From the NCBI GenBank assembly GCA_022695795.1, contig MU404096.1:62001-126000 (forward strand): a DNA stretch of 64,000 bases, given 5' to 3'. A model generated the notes under the pieces. The model was not told the origin of the DNA. It ran no database searches and worked only from the letters and a program-made list of their open reading frames with translations. The translations under genes and the position numbers were made by a program. This DNA comes from Biscogniauxia marginata (lineage: Eukaryota; Ascomycota; Sordariomycetes; Xylariales; Xylariaceae). Shown piece after piece: positions 35,016-45,796 of this stretch. How positions within the stretch are numbered: position 1 is the stretch's first letter; the number at the start of each line of letters is the position of its first letter.

Positions 35016-35210
35016 TCATGAGGAATTATCTATTTCTCGTTTGAGCTCCCTGCGCGGAGGACTACGGGCCCGAGGTATATCTTTCCTGGTGAATGCGCTC
35101 TGGCCCACATCGACGGCCCGGAACACCGTCACGCTGCTGTCGCGTTCGGCGGCTAGCTTGGGACTCTTGGGGATGGAGCGGGCTCCAATGCGATTACCGG
35201 TGTTAGACAT
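35016..35210 (-). CDS. possible small basic protein (64 aa)
   Basis: An ATG with strong context (ACAAAATGTC) at 35210 opens a 64-residue frame starting MSNTGNRIGARSIPKSPKLA and ending REIDNSS. It is very basic (many Arg/Lys) and rich in Ser/Pro, without hydrophobic segments. It is GC-rich relative to its flanks, which supports coding, but the length alone is weak evidence. No homologue recognised. It shares only the MSN start with the small protein at 31.2-31.4 kb, and the same orientation. Confidence 0.4.
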   Translation of the reverse strand: MSNTGNRIGARSIPKSPKLAAERDSSVTVFRAVDVGQSAFTRKDIPRARSPPRRELKREIDNSS

Positions 35211-37507
35211 TTTGTGTCTGTTAATTTTTTATTGTCAAGATCGCCTTTTTGTAATTCTACCGTGTCGTGAGATGCTCTGTTGTGAGATAGTTTCAAGGAG
35301 GAAATGGGAATTCTTGACAGCAGTGGAGATATTTATAGTACTTTTTGAATCGGGCATTACAGCACACAATGTATCGGACATGATGTTGTGCCTTGATCTA
35401 GTCGTAAATCTCGTGAAGCATGTCTGATTCTGCAGGTGATGTAACGTTGAAACTCAAGACCTTGGTAGGGGGCTAATGTTATCAAAATGCTTTACAGCAT
35501 ACATGTATGTGTACTTACGTAGTGACTTGATATTTCCGTCCAACGCATTTTGAATACCATACACATAAAGTGTACATATTTTGTATGAATATACAGCCCA
35601 ACTACTGACTAATCTTCACCTCTGCGTGTCAACTTATACGTTTTCTATACATCCTCTTAGCCCATGCTATATGGTCTCTAGTAAGGACAAGGTACAATCA
35701 CTAAGTTGCTCCACCAAATTCTACGTACCAAATTATTGTTCTATACTGGGGGGAGGGGGTCTACAATGAGCTGTATTAACCGCTTCAGGAACACCGCCTA
35801 CACTACATGTATTCTCCACATCATCTACCGAGGCTCATGTCCTTTAAAAACCGCTCGTATAGCATCTAACCCCCCCAAAATATAGTCATGAGCCGAGATA
35901 GAATGACCGAGACTCTTTTTTATTTTCCTTTCTCTTTTTGTACTGCGGGTGGTGTCTACTTGAGTTCGCCCTAACATTCGTCGTATCTCACAAAACTGTA
36001 AATATCATCTGAGTCATATTCTGTACTAGTTCGCATGATCAGCGGCGGATTTTGATATGTAAATGTGAGAGGGCATAGACCCGCTAGGAACAACCATAGA
36101 TATAATCTATGATCACCACTCAATACGAAAGCTGCTTCACAATAGAACTCAGGTAGGTATCTTAGGAGACAAGCTATAGTAACATGATAACGAATCATGT
36201 CTTTAGATGAGAGCTATATGTTCCGGAATCCTATCACCCACACTCGCAAGAAAACACACAATAGCGGTCTCACTAAGGCGGTGACAGCGGCTGTGGAGGT
36301 TAGGAGTGGGCCGGCTGAAGTCGGCGGCGGCGGATTGAGGCTTTAACAATATTAGTGGCTGCCTCATGTTATTACTACCCAGGTAACAAGACAGACGCGG
36401 TATCAAACGGAAGTCATGACTTGTCTCGGGTGATATAGGTACTCCGTTACCTAGGTATGTAATATTGGTTATACGAGGGCCATAAAAAAGTTGCTATATA
36501 CCGGAATGGTGTTAACAGGACTAAATCGAAACAGGCTCTACCAAAAAAAGAATTCTGGTTGAAGCCGATTGGTAGAGTGTAATAAGCACTACCCAAGTCA
36601 TGGGGTTCTTTATGCTAGCGCCTTTTCTCTTGTGAAAATCCGCATGCGAAGCCGACTTGCGATTGTCAGTCAGATGCAGGCCCGAAATTCGGCTCTGTCT
36701 ATTCGGGTATGTAAGGCACACAATAATAGTAACAGTAGTAGCTACCTACATAATGCGAATTCTGTCGTAGTAGCTGCATGTGACAGTCTTTTTAATTTGT
36801 TATACTTACTCAGTACCTGCCTAGGCAGAAGCTTTGGGATGCATGACGGAAGGAAGGAATAATAAATACGAAATGTGATGAATGCAATGGATTAATACAG
36901 TTAGTAGGTACCTAAGGTACCTGTACCTACCTAATGGAACCTGGAATGGTGACCTCAGCTGAGTCGAGGCTGGAGTTGCGGCTGGGTTTAAGGCTGATTA
37001 AGTTACCGAATGAACGGTAGTAGCCACTTTGTTCTTTTTTCCCAGCCAATCTAAAAGCTCGGTTTTTCTTCTCTTTTTTTGCTTCTGTTTCAAAACCCCC
37101 CCTTTCTGCACCGGTTTTCTCCCTCCCTATCTCCCTCTCTTCGAAGATGGATTAATTTACACATGAACTCTGCGACCCACCTAGGAATCATAGGGGAAAA
37201 CGTTGAGATGATCTGCGCAGCTACGTAATTAATTAAGCGAGACAACCATCGACAGCTGCTGTTGGACAGGGACAGGGGTCCAGGGCGTCCTGCCCACTGG
37301 TATCCTATCAAACCGACCCTTCGGCGCTTGGCTGCGGTTCACGCATCTTATTACTACTCACTGGCTGCCAACACCCCCCTCGAACTAGACCTTCGAACTA
37401 GATCGTGTCAGATTCAGCCCTCCAGCAATCCAACGAACATATCTATCCATCTACCTACGATTTTGCATGACACGTTCCAGCGAACCCGTATGCCAACCGT
37501 CTGAAAG
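35211..37507. promoter_or_regulatory. 2.3-kb upstream region of the Osh3-type gene
   Basis: No coding evidence. The last few hundred bases are pyrimidine-rich near 37030-37140 and contain repeated GGTACC words near 36908-36930; this is probably the promoter and leader of the oxysterol-binding protein. Confidence 0.45.
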
Positions 37508-40500
37508 ATGGCCGGAATCGAGCAATTGGAGATCCATAGCAAGGTACGGATTACGTCCGCACCATGGCCATCACCCTTGGATTGCTAGCCGCTAACAGTA
37601 CCAGTCTTACATCGTTCGATGGGTCAAGGTCGACGAAGGCAACACCATCTCCTGGAGTCTACAGCCGCATAAGAAGTCCATGTAAGCACGTCCTCAAATG
37701 CCTGCTACCCTCTGGCCAACCCCCCGAGGCAATTCACTGAGGCTGATAACCCTGTCCCCTTAGCAACTTCGGCATAGTCAAGCACCCCGGCTCCGGAGCC
37801 ACGAACCTGACCACCGTTCCCGGCGACCCGAACACCTCCTTCGAACAAGTAGATGGCAATAAGGGCAGTCGTTTCAAGAAAGATGCTAGCACCGCCCAGG
37901 AGCAACTGGCTAGCAAGGGTTTTATTCCCATCAAATGGTACGGGAAATGTGAAGCCGACAAGGTGTCTATGGGAACCTATGATGTGCTGAGCGGACATGG
38001 GGGAAATTACGGCTTGATACTTGACAATACATTCTCGAAGCAAACCTCCAAAACCGCCACGTTCGTCCTCCTTACTTACCCGACTGGTGCACCACCCCAA
38101 GTTACCTACCTCGCCAATCTGCAGTCCGGCTCGACTGCTAATGCGAGCAAGACAAGCCTGGCAAAACAGAATATACAGACAGGTGGTGTGGTTTCCGAGT
38201 CTACCGATAGCCTTCCCAATAATGTCCCTGGAGGTCGACCCGGGTCGATTGCCGGGCCTTCTGATGGACTGGCAGCATCGTCTACATATCACACCGGCAT
38301 ACTGATGAAGAGACGAAGGAAGAAGGGCCAAGGATATGCTCGGAGGTTCTTCTCTCTAGATTATTCATCGTGTACGCTATCATACTTTCATAACCGCAAC
38401 TCCTCGGCCCTCAGGGGTGCGATTCCCCTCAGTCTAGCTGCCATTGCTGCCGATGAGCAACGGCGAGACATCAGCATCGATTCAGGGGCCGAAGTATGGC
38501 ATCTCCGAGCACCTACCGTCAAGGACTTCAATGATTGGGCCCGGGCTCTAGAGAAGGCTAGTAAGATCGCAAGAGGACTTGAACCGGAGATAGGGACCTC
38601 TCGTGAGAAACCCAGTGTCGCACCTCCAGCTCATTCGATCCCACCGAACACGACGCATCACGAGGAGGATCGGGAATGGCAGCAAGTTGAGGCTCTTGTC
38701 AGTCGTATTGTTGGTACGCGGGATGCTCTACGTCGCCTGGTCAAGGACCTGGCCGCCGAGAAGCAATCCCAACGCCCGGGAAGCTCGCATCTAGCACCGG
38801 GGACGCCAGACCTCCCGGAGGAGGGTGACAGTTATTTCGCTTCATCAGCACAGGAAAAACGTCCGTTTTGGAAGCGCAAGACGAGTGCTTCACCTCTTAC
38901 TCCTAATTCGTTAACTCCGTCGGTATCCTCAGCTTTGGCTGTCCCGGCCCCCAATTCAGCTTCAACGATCAAGCCGAACGGGTCGGTAGAAAAGACTACG
39001 CAGGACCACTGCGAGGCACTTCTCGGTGACCTGGACACCGTCGTTGCGGACTTTACCAATGTGATCGCCAGTAGCAAGCGACGACGTATTCCTATGCCCA
39101 AATCTTCAACTTCAAGGATGAGCATGGAGTCCTCAATGTCGGTAGACGAGTTCTTCGATGCCGAGGCAGGTGAAGATGACAGCAGACCACAGGTTATGAT
39201 GATTGACCGCCGTGGGAGCGAGGCAGAAGATTCTCACGACTCGGTTGCTGACGATGCCTCCATCGACGACGATTCCTCCTCGATCCTCTCCGCTGATGAA
39301 GATGCAGAGCCAGCAAGTATGGCTGGTGCAGCCGCTTTTTACCCTGCGAAACCAAAATCCCTCAGTCCCTTGCCTGTCGACATCGCTGTCGACCGACGTA
39401 AGACCATCCCTCCGGCTACTGTGCCGCCGCCTAGTCTCATCGCCTTCCTTCGTAAGAATGTTGGCAAAGATTTGAGCACGATCAGCATGCCCGTCTCTTC
39501 TAATGAGCCCACGTCTCTTCTCCAGAGAGTAGCCGAGCAACTGGAATATGCGCAGCTCCTAGACAAGGCAGTGCAACAGAAGGCTCCAAAGGAGCGCCTT
39601 CTATTCGTCACTGCCTTTGCGATCTCGTCGATCAGTGCCAATCGTGCGAGAGAGCGTGCTATTCGCAAGCCATTTAACCCCCTTCTTGGTGAAACCTTTG
39701 AGCTGCTTCGCACGGAAGGCGAGGTACCCGGCGGCTTCCGCCTCCTCGTAGAGAAAGTCACGCACCGTCCTGTTCGACTGGCTCTGCATGCCGACGCCGC
39801 ATCTTGGTCACTAGCTCAAAGTCCCGCGCCAGCACAGAAGTTCTGGGGTAAAAGTGCTGAAATAACTACCGAAGGACGGGTTCGTGTAGCACTTCGGCTA
39901 CCAGATGGTACTGACGAGCTTTACTCTTGGGCTATTGGAACCATGTTTCTGCGAAACGTAGTTATGGGCGAGAAGTACGTTGAACCAGTCGGGAATATGA
40001 CTATATGCAATGACTCTACGGGTGCTAAAGCGAATATCGAATTCCGAGCAAAGGGCATGTTTGGTGGCCGGTGCGAGGATGTGTATGTCGATATACTCGG
40101 TCCTGACGGTGCTAGCACTGGCACGACTTTGACGGGGACGTGGACCAAATCCCTTCAAGTTGTCGAGGCGGGCAAAACCTCTGGACAAGAAATATGGAAA
40201 GTCGGCGAACTGGTCCCCAATGCGGCGAATACATATGGCATGACGACATTCGCTGCGAGCCTGAATGAAATCACGCCTGTCGAGAAGGACCGCCTGGCGC
40301 CTACGGATAGCAGACTTCGTCCTGACCAGCGGCTCGCGGAAGAGGGAAAACTTGATGATGCCGAGAACTGGAAAGTCAGCCTCGAAGAAGCACAGCGAGC
40401 GAGAAGGAGAGATATGGAGGCAAAGGGTGAAGAGTACAAGCCCAAGTGGTTCGTCAAGGTTCCGGATGGCCCTGACGGCGAAGAGCTATGGAGGATGAAA

Positions 40501-40584
40501 GGCGGAAAGGAAAGCTATTGGGAAGAGAGGGCCAAGGGTGAATGGAAGGGTGTCGAGAGGATATTTGACATATCAGAACGATAA
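37508..40584 (+). CDS. Osh3-type oxysterol-binding protein (GOLD-PH-FFAT-ORD)
   Basis: Three exons (37508-37543, 37605-37681, 37764-40584) encode 977 residues, close to yeast Osh3. Order of parts: an N-terminal GOLD-like domain (SYIVRWVKVDEGNTISWSLQPHKKSINFGI, spanning exons 2-3); a PH domain at about 213-304 (GILMKRRRKKGQGYARRFFSL ... DFNDWARALEKA); a disordered Ser-rich region with a canonical FFAT motif EFFDAEA (residues 500-506) that would bind ER VAP proteins; and the ORD lipid-transfer domain from about 590 (KPFNPLLGETFELL). The OSBP signature reads EKVTHRPV (701-708): the second His of the usual SHHPP is Arg. Function: lipid exchange and PI4P control at ER-plasma membrane contacts. Exon 1 codes only MAGIEQLEIHSK. 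Confidence 0.95.
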
Positions 40585-42383
40585 ACCCGAAACCAGGGAA
40601 GTATCTGGGGCATAGTTGGAGGATGTTTAGAGAGAATGGTGAACGTATGAACGCTAGATGTGCTGCATAGAAAAGCGTGGAGGCGTTGGAGTATCTAGAT
40701 ACGATGTCAAAAAGAGACGTGTTGCATGTTGGGCTACGATAGCCGGCTCTGCTATGAAAAGAGCTACTTTGGTTTCCTGGGCTGGGGTTTTTCTTTTCTT
40801 TTCCCAATAGAGAATAGAGAGAAAAGGTTATTTTCGACGAAATTAGCATCATTAGACTATTTAATATTGATCCTATCCACCGAACGAGCTTCGATCCTCT
40901 CTTCTCCTCCCGCTCGCTTTTAGTTGAGGCTCCCCCGGGTCATCATGGCTAGCTGGTTGCCTACAGTGTAGGAAGTCACAACGAACACACGATATATACC
41001 TAAGCTTCAGCTACTTAGCTGTTCGAAGGATCTCGCAGCACTTCTTATCGACGTGACTAGCATGATCTTGCAGAGCTGTATATTGTGGCATCTCCGCAAA
41101 TAGCTGAGGACTGTTGCTGCTCCGATTTAAGATGGCGCCGGATCTCTTATTCTATTACACAATTTTCCTGATTATAAGAAAACCCCGGAGAAGGGGGGAG
41201 GAGGGGGGGCTATACGCCTCGACGCTGTACTTAGGACTCTTTTCATATACTCACAGAGAGAACGAAGGGGGCTCGAGTATGTATCCTCACCGGTCTTTAT
41301 TTGAAGGGCGGCAGCTCCTTTTCTCTCCCTGTCCATAGTAGCTAGCCTAGGCTATTTTGCTATCGGGGCTGTTTGCACGAAACAGAAGCTGGGAGTCGTG
41401 TTCGTGTTATGAGGAAACGGGAAACAACTTGGATTGTTACGATAGTGCATACCCTATATCGTGCCGGCAGACTCTGCTCCTCGGCTAGGAGGTGATTGGG
41501 GGCGCTGTACGGGATAGCTAGGACGTCCTTGCTGGACAAAGAGGCGTCGCTTGTTATTCCGGCACGTTTCCTACGAACGGCGTGTGTGCAATCAGAGAGA
41601 GAGCATTACTTTCATTATACAAGGGAGCGGGTGGGACTCCTCGTCTTGAGTATGAAGTGAACTGGGGAGTCCTGTTCTCGCTTCTCCTTATCATTACTCC
41701 CAGACACCTTAGTATTACAGCTCAGTTTTATGCCTATCATCCTCCCTCCCTTTACCATCTATGCGCATCCGCCATATCGCTTCCAGGGATGCCACCATCG
41801 GCAAGCAGCTACGGGGCGGCTCTGCTATCGTCCTCCGAAATGTAACGAGGCGCCGATCCAGCGTCAGAAACGTAACTTGCCCTGCCGAAGAGGCGATAGC
41901 GAATAAGGAAGCTCTTGTAATGCTTGTGTATATCGTTGATAGGGCTGCATAAGTGACTGACAGGCATATGATTGATTACCTAACCCTTTTCGGGCTCGCT
42001 CGTGTTAATCCACCATACAATATAGTTGCTACACTGTGGGGGGTTAGGTTGGTTTAGGTGAACGGGTTCTCAATCAAGGAACCTGGGGAGGGGGGTAGAG
42101 AAATGTAACGTTTATTTTCAACGTGACGGAACACTTTGAATACGAAGGGCCCTTCGTCTCGATACCACCTTAACAGTTGGTCTATCTCGCTATCTCGCCC
42201 GGTTAAAAAAAAACAAGCTATCTTTCTAATGCGGGGAAGAGATCGCCGTAGTCCGTATATGTATTTAAGATATCGCCATTGTTATAAACAGTGGGTGTGG
42301 GATATTAGAAATGGACGGCCTCAGGTAGAGTAGTTAGGTACCTAGGTTTATTGTGATTATATCAATCAGAGAAGGGCTTGAAC
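40585..42383. other. 1.8-kb intergenic region
   Basis: Between the Osh3-type gene and the beta-galactosidase. Short G-rich runs (about 41190-41208, 42087-42095) and short ORFs only; the right-hand part should be the GH35 promoter. Confidence 0.5.
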
Positions 42384-44330
42384 ATGGGTTGGCGTCAGAA
42401 TTTCGTAGCAGGGGTGCTCTTAGCCTTCGTCGTCTCGATAGGAGATGTGACGGCCACACCATCGCTTACTCAATCGGCGGCAGCGCCGGCATTTACCTAT
42501 GACAGGAACTCGTTCTACCTCGACGGGGAAGCGTATGTCATTATCGGGGGGCAGATGGACCCGCAGAGAATACCGCCAGCATACTGGCGGGACCGGCTTG
42601 CCAAGGCGCGGGCCATGGGCTTGAATACGATATTCAGCTACGTATACTGGAACCTCCTGGAGCCGAAGCAGGGCGAGTGGAGGAGCGACGAGGAGAGCAA
42701 CGATATCACCAAGTACTTCCGGATCGCCCAGGAGGAAGGGCTGAATGTGGTGCTGCGGCCCGGGCCGTACATCTGCGGCGAGCGCGAATGGGGAGGCTTC
42801 CCGGCCTGGCTGAGCCAGATACCCGGGATGCAGGTCCGGACATTCAACGCGCCCTTCATGGATGCTTCGAAGAGCTACTTGGAGCGGCTGGCAGGTGATC
42901 TAAAGGATCTGCAGGTTACGAGGGGCGGGCCTTTGCTCATGGTCCAGGTGGAAAACGAGTACGGGTCGTACGGCGAGAACCACAACTACACGCAGGGGCT
43001 GAGGGACATTCTGCTCGATAACTTCGAGGTGCCGCTTTACACTAACGACGGCGGCGTCGATTGGACCCTGGCCGGCGGCGAGGTTCCCGGCGTGCTCGCC
43101 GAGATAGACGGCGACCCCTGGAGCGGCTTCGCCGCCCGCGACAAGTACATCACGGAGCCAAGCGAGCTAGGACCGCTCATGGACGGGGAATACTACACCC
43201 TGGCGCCGGACTTCTGGGGGTCGGCGAACGTGCACAACACGACCGTCGGCCGCCCGGCGCAGGTGGAGCAGTTCGTCACGGACCTGGACTACGTGCTGGG
43301 GGCCAACAACTCGATCAGCCTGTACATGTTCCACGGCGGGACTAACTTCGGCTTTAGCAACGGCGCCATCTGGAAGAATTTCACTGCCGCATTCACGACG
43401 AGCTACGACTACGGCTCGCCGCTGGACGAGAGCGGCCGCACCAACAACCTCTACTTCACGCTGCGTGACACGATACAGAAGTATGTCCCCGCGGGGAGCA
43501 TTCCGGAGCCGCCGGCTAACCTGCCCCGTCTCGAGATCGCCAATTTCAGCCTCGCGCCGATGACTCCTCTCTTGGGTACGCTGGAGAGCAAGACTTCGGC
43601 TCTTTCGCCCATGACTATGGAGCAGTTTGATCAAGCATACGGGATAATTCTCTACGAGCACAGAGTCAACAGTACAGTAGCCGGCGTGCTACAGCCGGGG
43701 GATCGTGCTAGGGATCGTGTGATTGTCTACGTGAACGGCCTGCGAGAGGGAGTCACCGATAGTACTTATTCCAGCCCGGCACAAGTCACGCTGTCCCTCC
43801 AGCCCGGTGACACATTACAGCTCTTAATCGAGAATCTTGGGAGGGTCGACTACTGGTCCCGCGAGTCTGGCACCTTTGTCGCACTTGAAGATCCATACAA
43901 GGGCATTGTGGGAAACGTGACGATAGGATCGACTGTGATTTCTGGATGGGACATCTCTCCACTGCCCCTTGACGCGCCTCCACTACTAAACGAGGCCTCT
44001 TTCGAGCCGGTTACCGCAGGATCGCCACCCGTGTTCTACCGCGGCATTTTCCAAGTTGAAGGTGATGAAAGCACCGACCCGGCCACTCTAGACACATTTT
44101 TGGCGGTACCAGATGGGGTGAAAGGCAATGTCTGGGTTAACGGGTTTAACCTCGGTAGATATTGGGTTATTGGACCCCAGCAATCCCTATACCTCCCAGG
44201 TACCATCGTCAAACCAGGTGCCGATAACGAAGTCGTCGTTCTCGAATTGGAACCGAAGGAAGGAAATCTAACGGCGTTTGGTTCTTCTGAAAGAGAATGG
44301 GCTAATTATCCAGATCCTGATTATCCATAG
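42384..44330 (+). CDS. secreted beta-galactosidase, glycoside hydrolase family 35
   Basis: A single intron-free frame of 648 residues from ATG 42384. A hydrophobic signal peptide (FVAGVLLAFVVSIGDVTA) is followed by the GH35 barrel: FTYDRNSFYLDGEAYVIIGG, the DRLAKARAMGLNTIFSYVYWN segment, LRPGPYICGEREWGGFPAWL, and the acid/base Glu192 in VQVENEYGSYG. The probable nucleophile is Glu269 in MDGEYYTLAPDFWG. The two catalytic positions match animal and plant GH35 enzymes in spacing. Then come MFHGGTNFGF and the C-terminal beta-sandwiches ending near VNGFNLGRYWVIGPQQSLYLPG. It releases terminal beta-galactose from plant cell-wall polymers or oligosaccharides. At ~650 residues it resembles the shorter GH35 class, not the ~1000-residue LacA type of Aspergillus. 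Several N-glycosylation sites are present. It converges on the DUF92 gene. Confidence 0.95.
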   Translation: MGWRQNFVAGVLLAFVVSIGDVTATPSLTQSAAAPAFTYDRNSFYLDGEAYVIIGGQMDPQRIPPAYWRDRLAKARAMGLNTIFSYVYWNLLEPKQGEWRSDEESNDITKYFRIAQEEGLNVVLRPGPYICGEREWGGFPAWLSQIPGMQVRTFNAPFMDASKSYLERLAGDLKDLQVTRGGPLLMVQVENEYGSYGENHNYTQGLRDILLDNFEVPLYTNDGGVDWTLAGGEVPGVLAEIDGDPWSGFAARDKYITEPSELGPLMDGEYYTLAPDFWGSANVHNTTVGRPAQVEQFVTDLDYVLGANNSISLYMFHGGTNFGFSNGAIWKNFTAAFTTSYDYGSPLDESGRTNNLYFTLRDTIQKYVPAGSIPEPPANLPRLEIANFSLAPMTPLLGTLESKTSALSPMTMEQFDQAYGIILYEHRVNSTVAGVLQPGDRARDRVIVYVNGLREGVTDSTYSSPAQVTLSLQPGDTLQLLIENLGRVDYWSRESGTFVALEDPYKGIVGNVTIGSTVISGWDISPLPLDAPPLLNEASFEPVTAGSPPVFYRGIFQVEGDESTDPATLDTFLAVPDGVKGNVWVNGFNLGRYWVIGPQQSLYLPGTIVKPGADNEVVVLELEPKEGNLTAFGSSEREWANYPDPDYP

Positions 44331-44638
44331 CACTACTCGCAAGCAAGCAGAACCTCACTTAAGAGCGTCACAGGTTTCTAGATGCAAAGAATCACTCCAA
44401 ATTGTGAAATAGAACCCACTATAAAATTTCAGCCACAGTGAAAAATCGTATCGAGCGTTGATAATACGAGTACTGTAGGGTATTATAAGCTCACCCTCCT
44501 TCCAAATCAGAAGGCCGCTTCCAAATGCCAGTGTGAGCCCAGAATTACATCCATCATTGCATCCGCGTAACAACTCATTAATACCCTAGATGTAGCCAGA
44601 TGAACTATCCTCCAATACGGAGAGCATTCGTAAGATCC
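44331..44638. other. short convergent intergenic region
   Basis: 308 bases between two converging stop codons; must hold both 3' UTR ends. Confidence 0.6.
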
Positions 44639-45796
44639 TTAGGCTGGTACAATGCTGCTAAGCGGTATTCCCCAGTACCACCCAGTCACTGCCATGGCTC
44701 CAATGCTCATAATAGAAGCCATTAGGAAGTTGACTTCGTTGTTGTCCAATAAGTCAATTCCACTCTCGGTTACCCGTGTAGGCTTGGCATCACCGAAACT
44801 GGGCTTGCGATGCTTATTTTTCGGGTCATAAGGGTTCTTCGCCGCAGTGCTCTCGTCTACTGCCGACGACGCTTGTTTCTCAACGGCATCCTTTCCTTCT
44901 CCCTGAAGTAACCTAGCTTTGACATCCGCGCTCTTCTTGAACTGTTCGACAGAAGTGGATTTTCCGTCAGCAGATACCAAGACACGGACGCCACCTTCGC
45001 CTTCAACTATCTTCCCGGTCCTCACGTCACGCACGCTTCGCTGTAGCCAGCCACCGAGAAAGCTGTCAAGCAGACTTCCCAGTGCTCCCCAGATAGTGAG
45101 ACCCCATGCAAAGGTGGCCTTTTGGCTGACAGTCCAGGAATCACCACCTCCAATTTTTCCTTTGGTCTGCTCAGTACACAATGGGAGGAATAAAAGGGAT
45201 GCCGTAACAATAATCATTGACCCGAGAAGCCCGGCAACTAGGCCCCAGAGCGTCACGCCCCCATTAGTACCTCGGGGTACCTTTCGTAGGGAAAGGGAGG
45301 TGATTAATCTAGGGGTGCTGCGGGATAAGATACCCAGCTCTGAAGAAAAGGTATCGGCGCACACGGCGGCATAGTTGGCGATTATCCCAACGACCAGAAG
45401 ATCGCCTCCCCAGCTATAACAAAAGGAGCCGTCTGGGAGCTCCCTAGCAACAATCGACTCTCGTCTCAGCCGCAATTGGTAGGCATGCATGAGTGTGAGG
45501 ACGGAACCCATCAACGAGTTGGCGAGAACCTGCACGTGCGTCCTGGGGCCCTCGCCCCCGGAGCTGCCTTGCGAGTGGAGAGTCAGGCCGGCTTTCACGT
45601 CCTTCTTCACCTTCGTGGCACGCGTCCCCGCGAGGAAGAAGACGCAGAGCAGGACGAAGGGCAGATTCCACGGATGAATCGCGTGGGCGGCCGCGGTCAG
45701 CGCCGCGACGAAGATGCCGAACGGCGTCAGCGAGTTGTGCGAATAAGCCCTGTAGACGAGCCCGAACGTGGCGGGCACCGCAACGATCGCTCTCAT
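44639..45796 (-). CDS. DUF92/TMEM19-family integral membrane protein
   Basis: A single frame of 385 residues from ATG 45796; the frame continues upstream to a GTG at 45829 but without an earlier ATG. Characteristic segments: SLTPFGIFVAALTAAAHA, PFVLLCVFFLAGTRATKVKKDVK, NYAAVCADTFSSELGILS (the most conserved motif of DUF92), PRGTNGGVTLWGLVAGLLGS, GLTIWGALGSLLDSFLGGWLQ, and NEVNFLMASIMSIGAMAVTGW near the end. About six membrane helices are visible, with a hydrophilic loop of roughly 110 residues before the last one. The family spans bacteria to plants and animals; plant and bacterial members have been linked to isoprenoid (phytyl or polyprenyl) phosphate metabolism, but the fungal role is not established. 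Intact, no intron. Confidence 0.92.
   Translation of the reverse strand: MRAIVAVPATFGLVYRAYSHNSLTPFGIFVAALTAAAHAIHPWNLPFVLLCVFFLAGTRATKVKKDVKAGLTLHSQGSSGGEGPRTHVQVLANSLMGSVLTLMHAYQLRLRRESIVARELPDGSFCYSWGGDLLVVGIIANYAAVCADTFSSELGILSRSTPRLITSLSLRKVPRGTNGGVTLWGLVAGLLGSMIIVTASLLFLPLCTEQTKGKIGGGDSWTVSQKATFAWGLTIWGALGSLLDSFLGGWLQRSVRDVRTGKIVEGEGGVRVLVSADGKSTSVEQFKKSADVKARLLQGEGKDAVEKQASSAVDESTAAKNPYDPKNKHRKPSFGDAKPTRVTESGIDLLDNNEVNFLMASIMSIGAMAVTGWYWGIPLSSIVPA

Noticed and set aside
43167..43661. 164-codon minus-strand frame inside the beta-galactosidase
   Set aside because: Shadow of a GC-rich GH35 coding region.
42384..45796. beta-galactosidase and DUF92 gene as members of a pigment cluster
   Set aside because: Neither has a role in polyketide tailoring; adjacency alone is not evidence.
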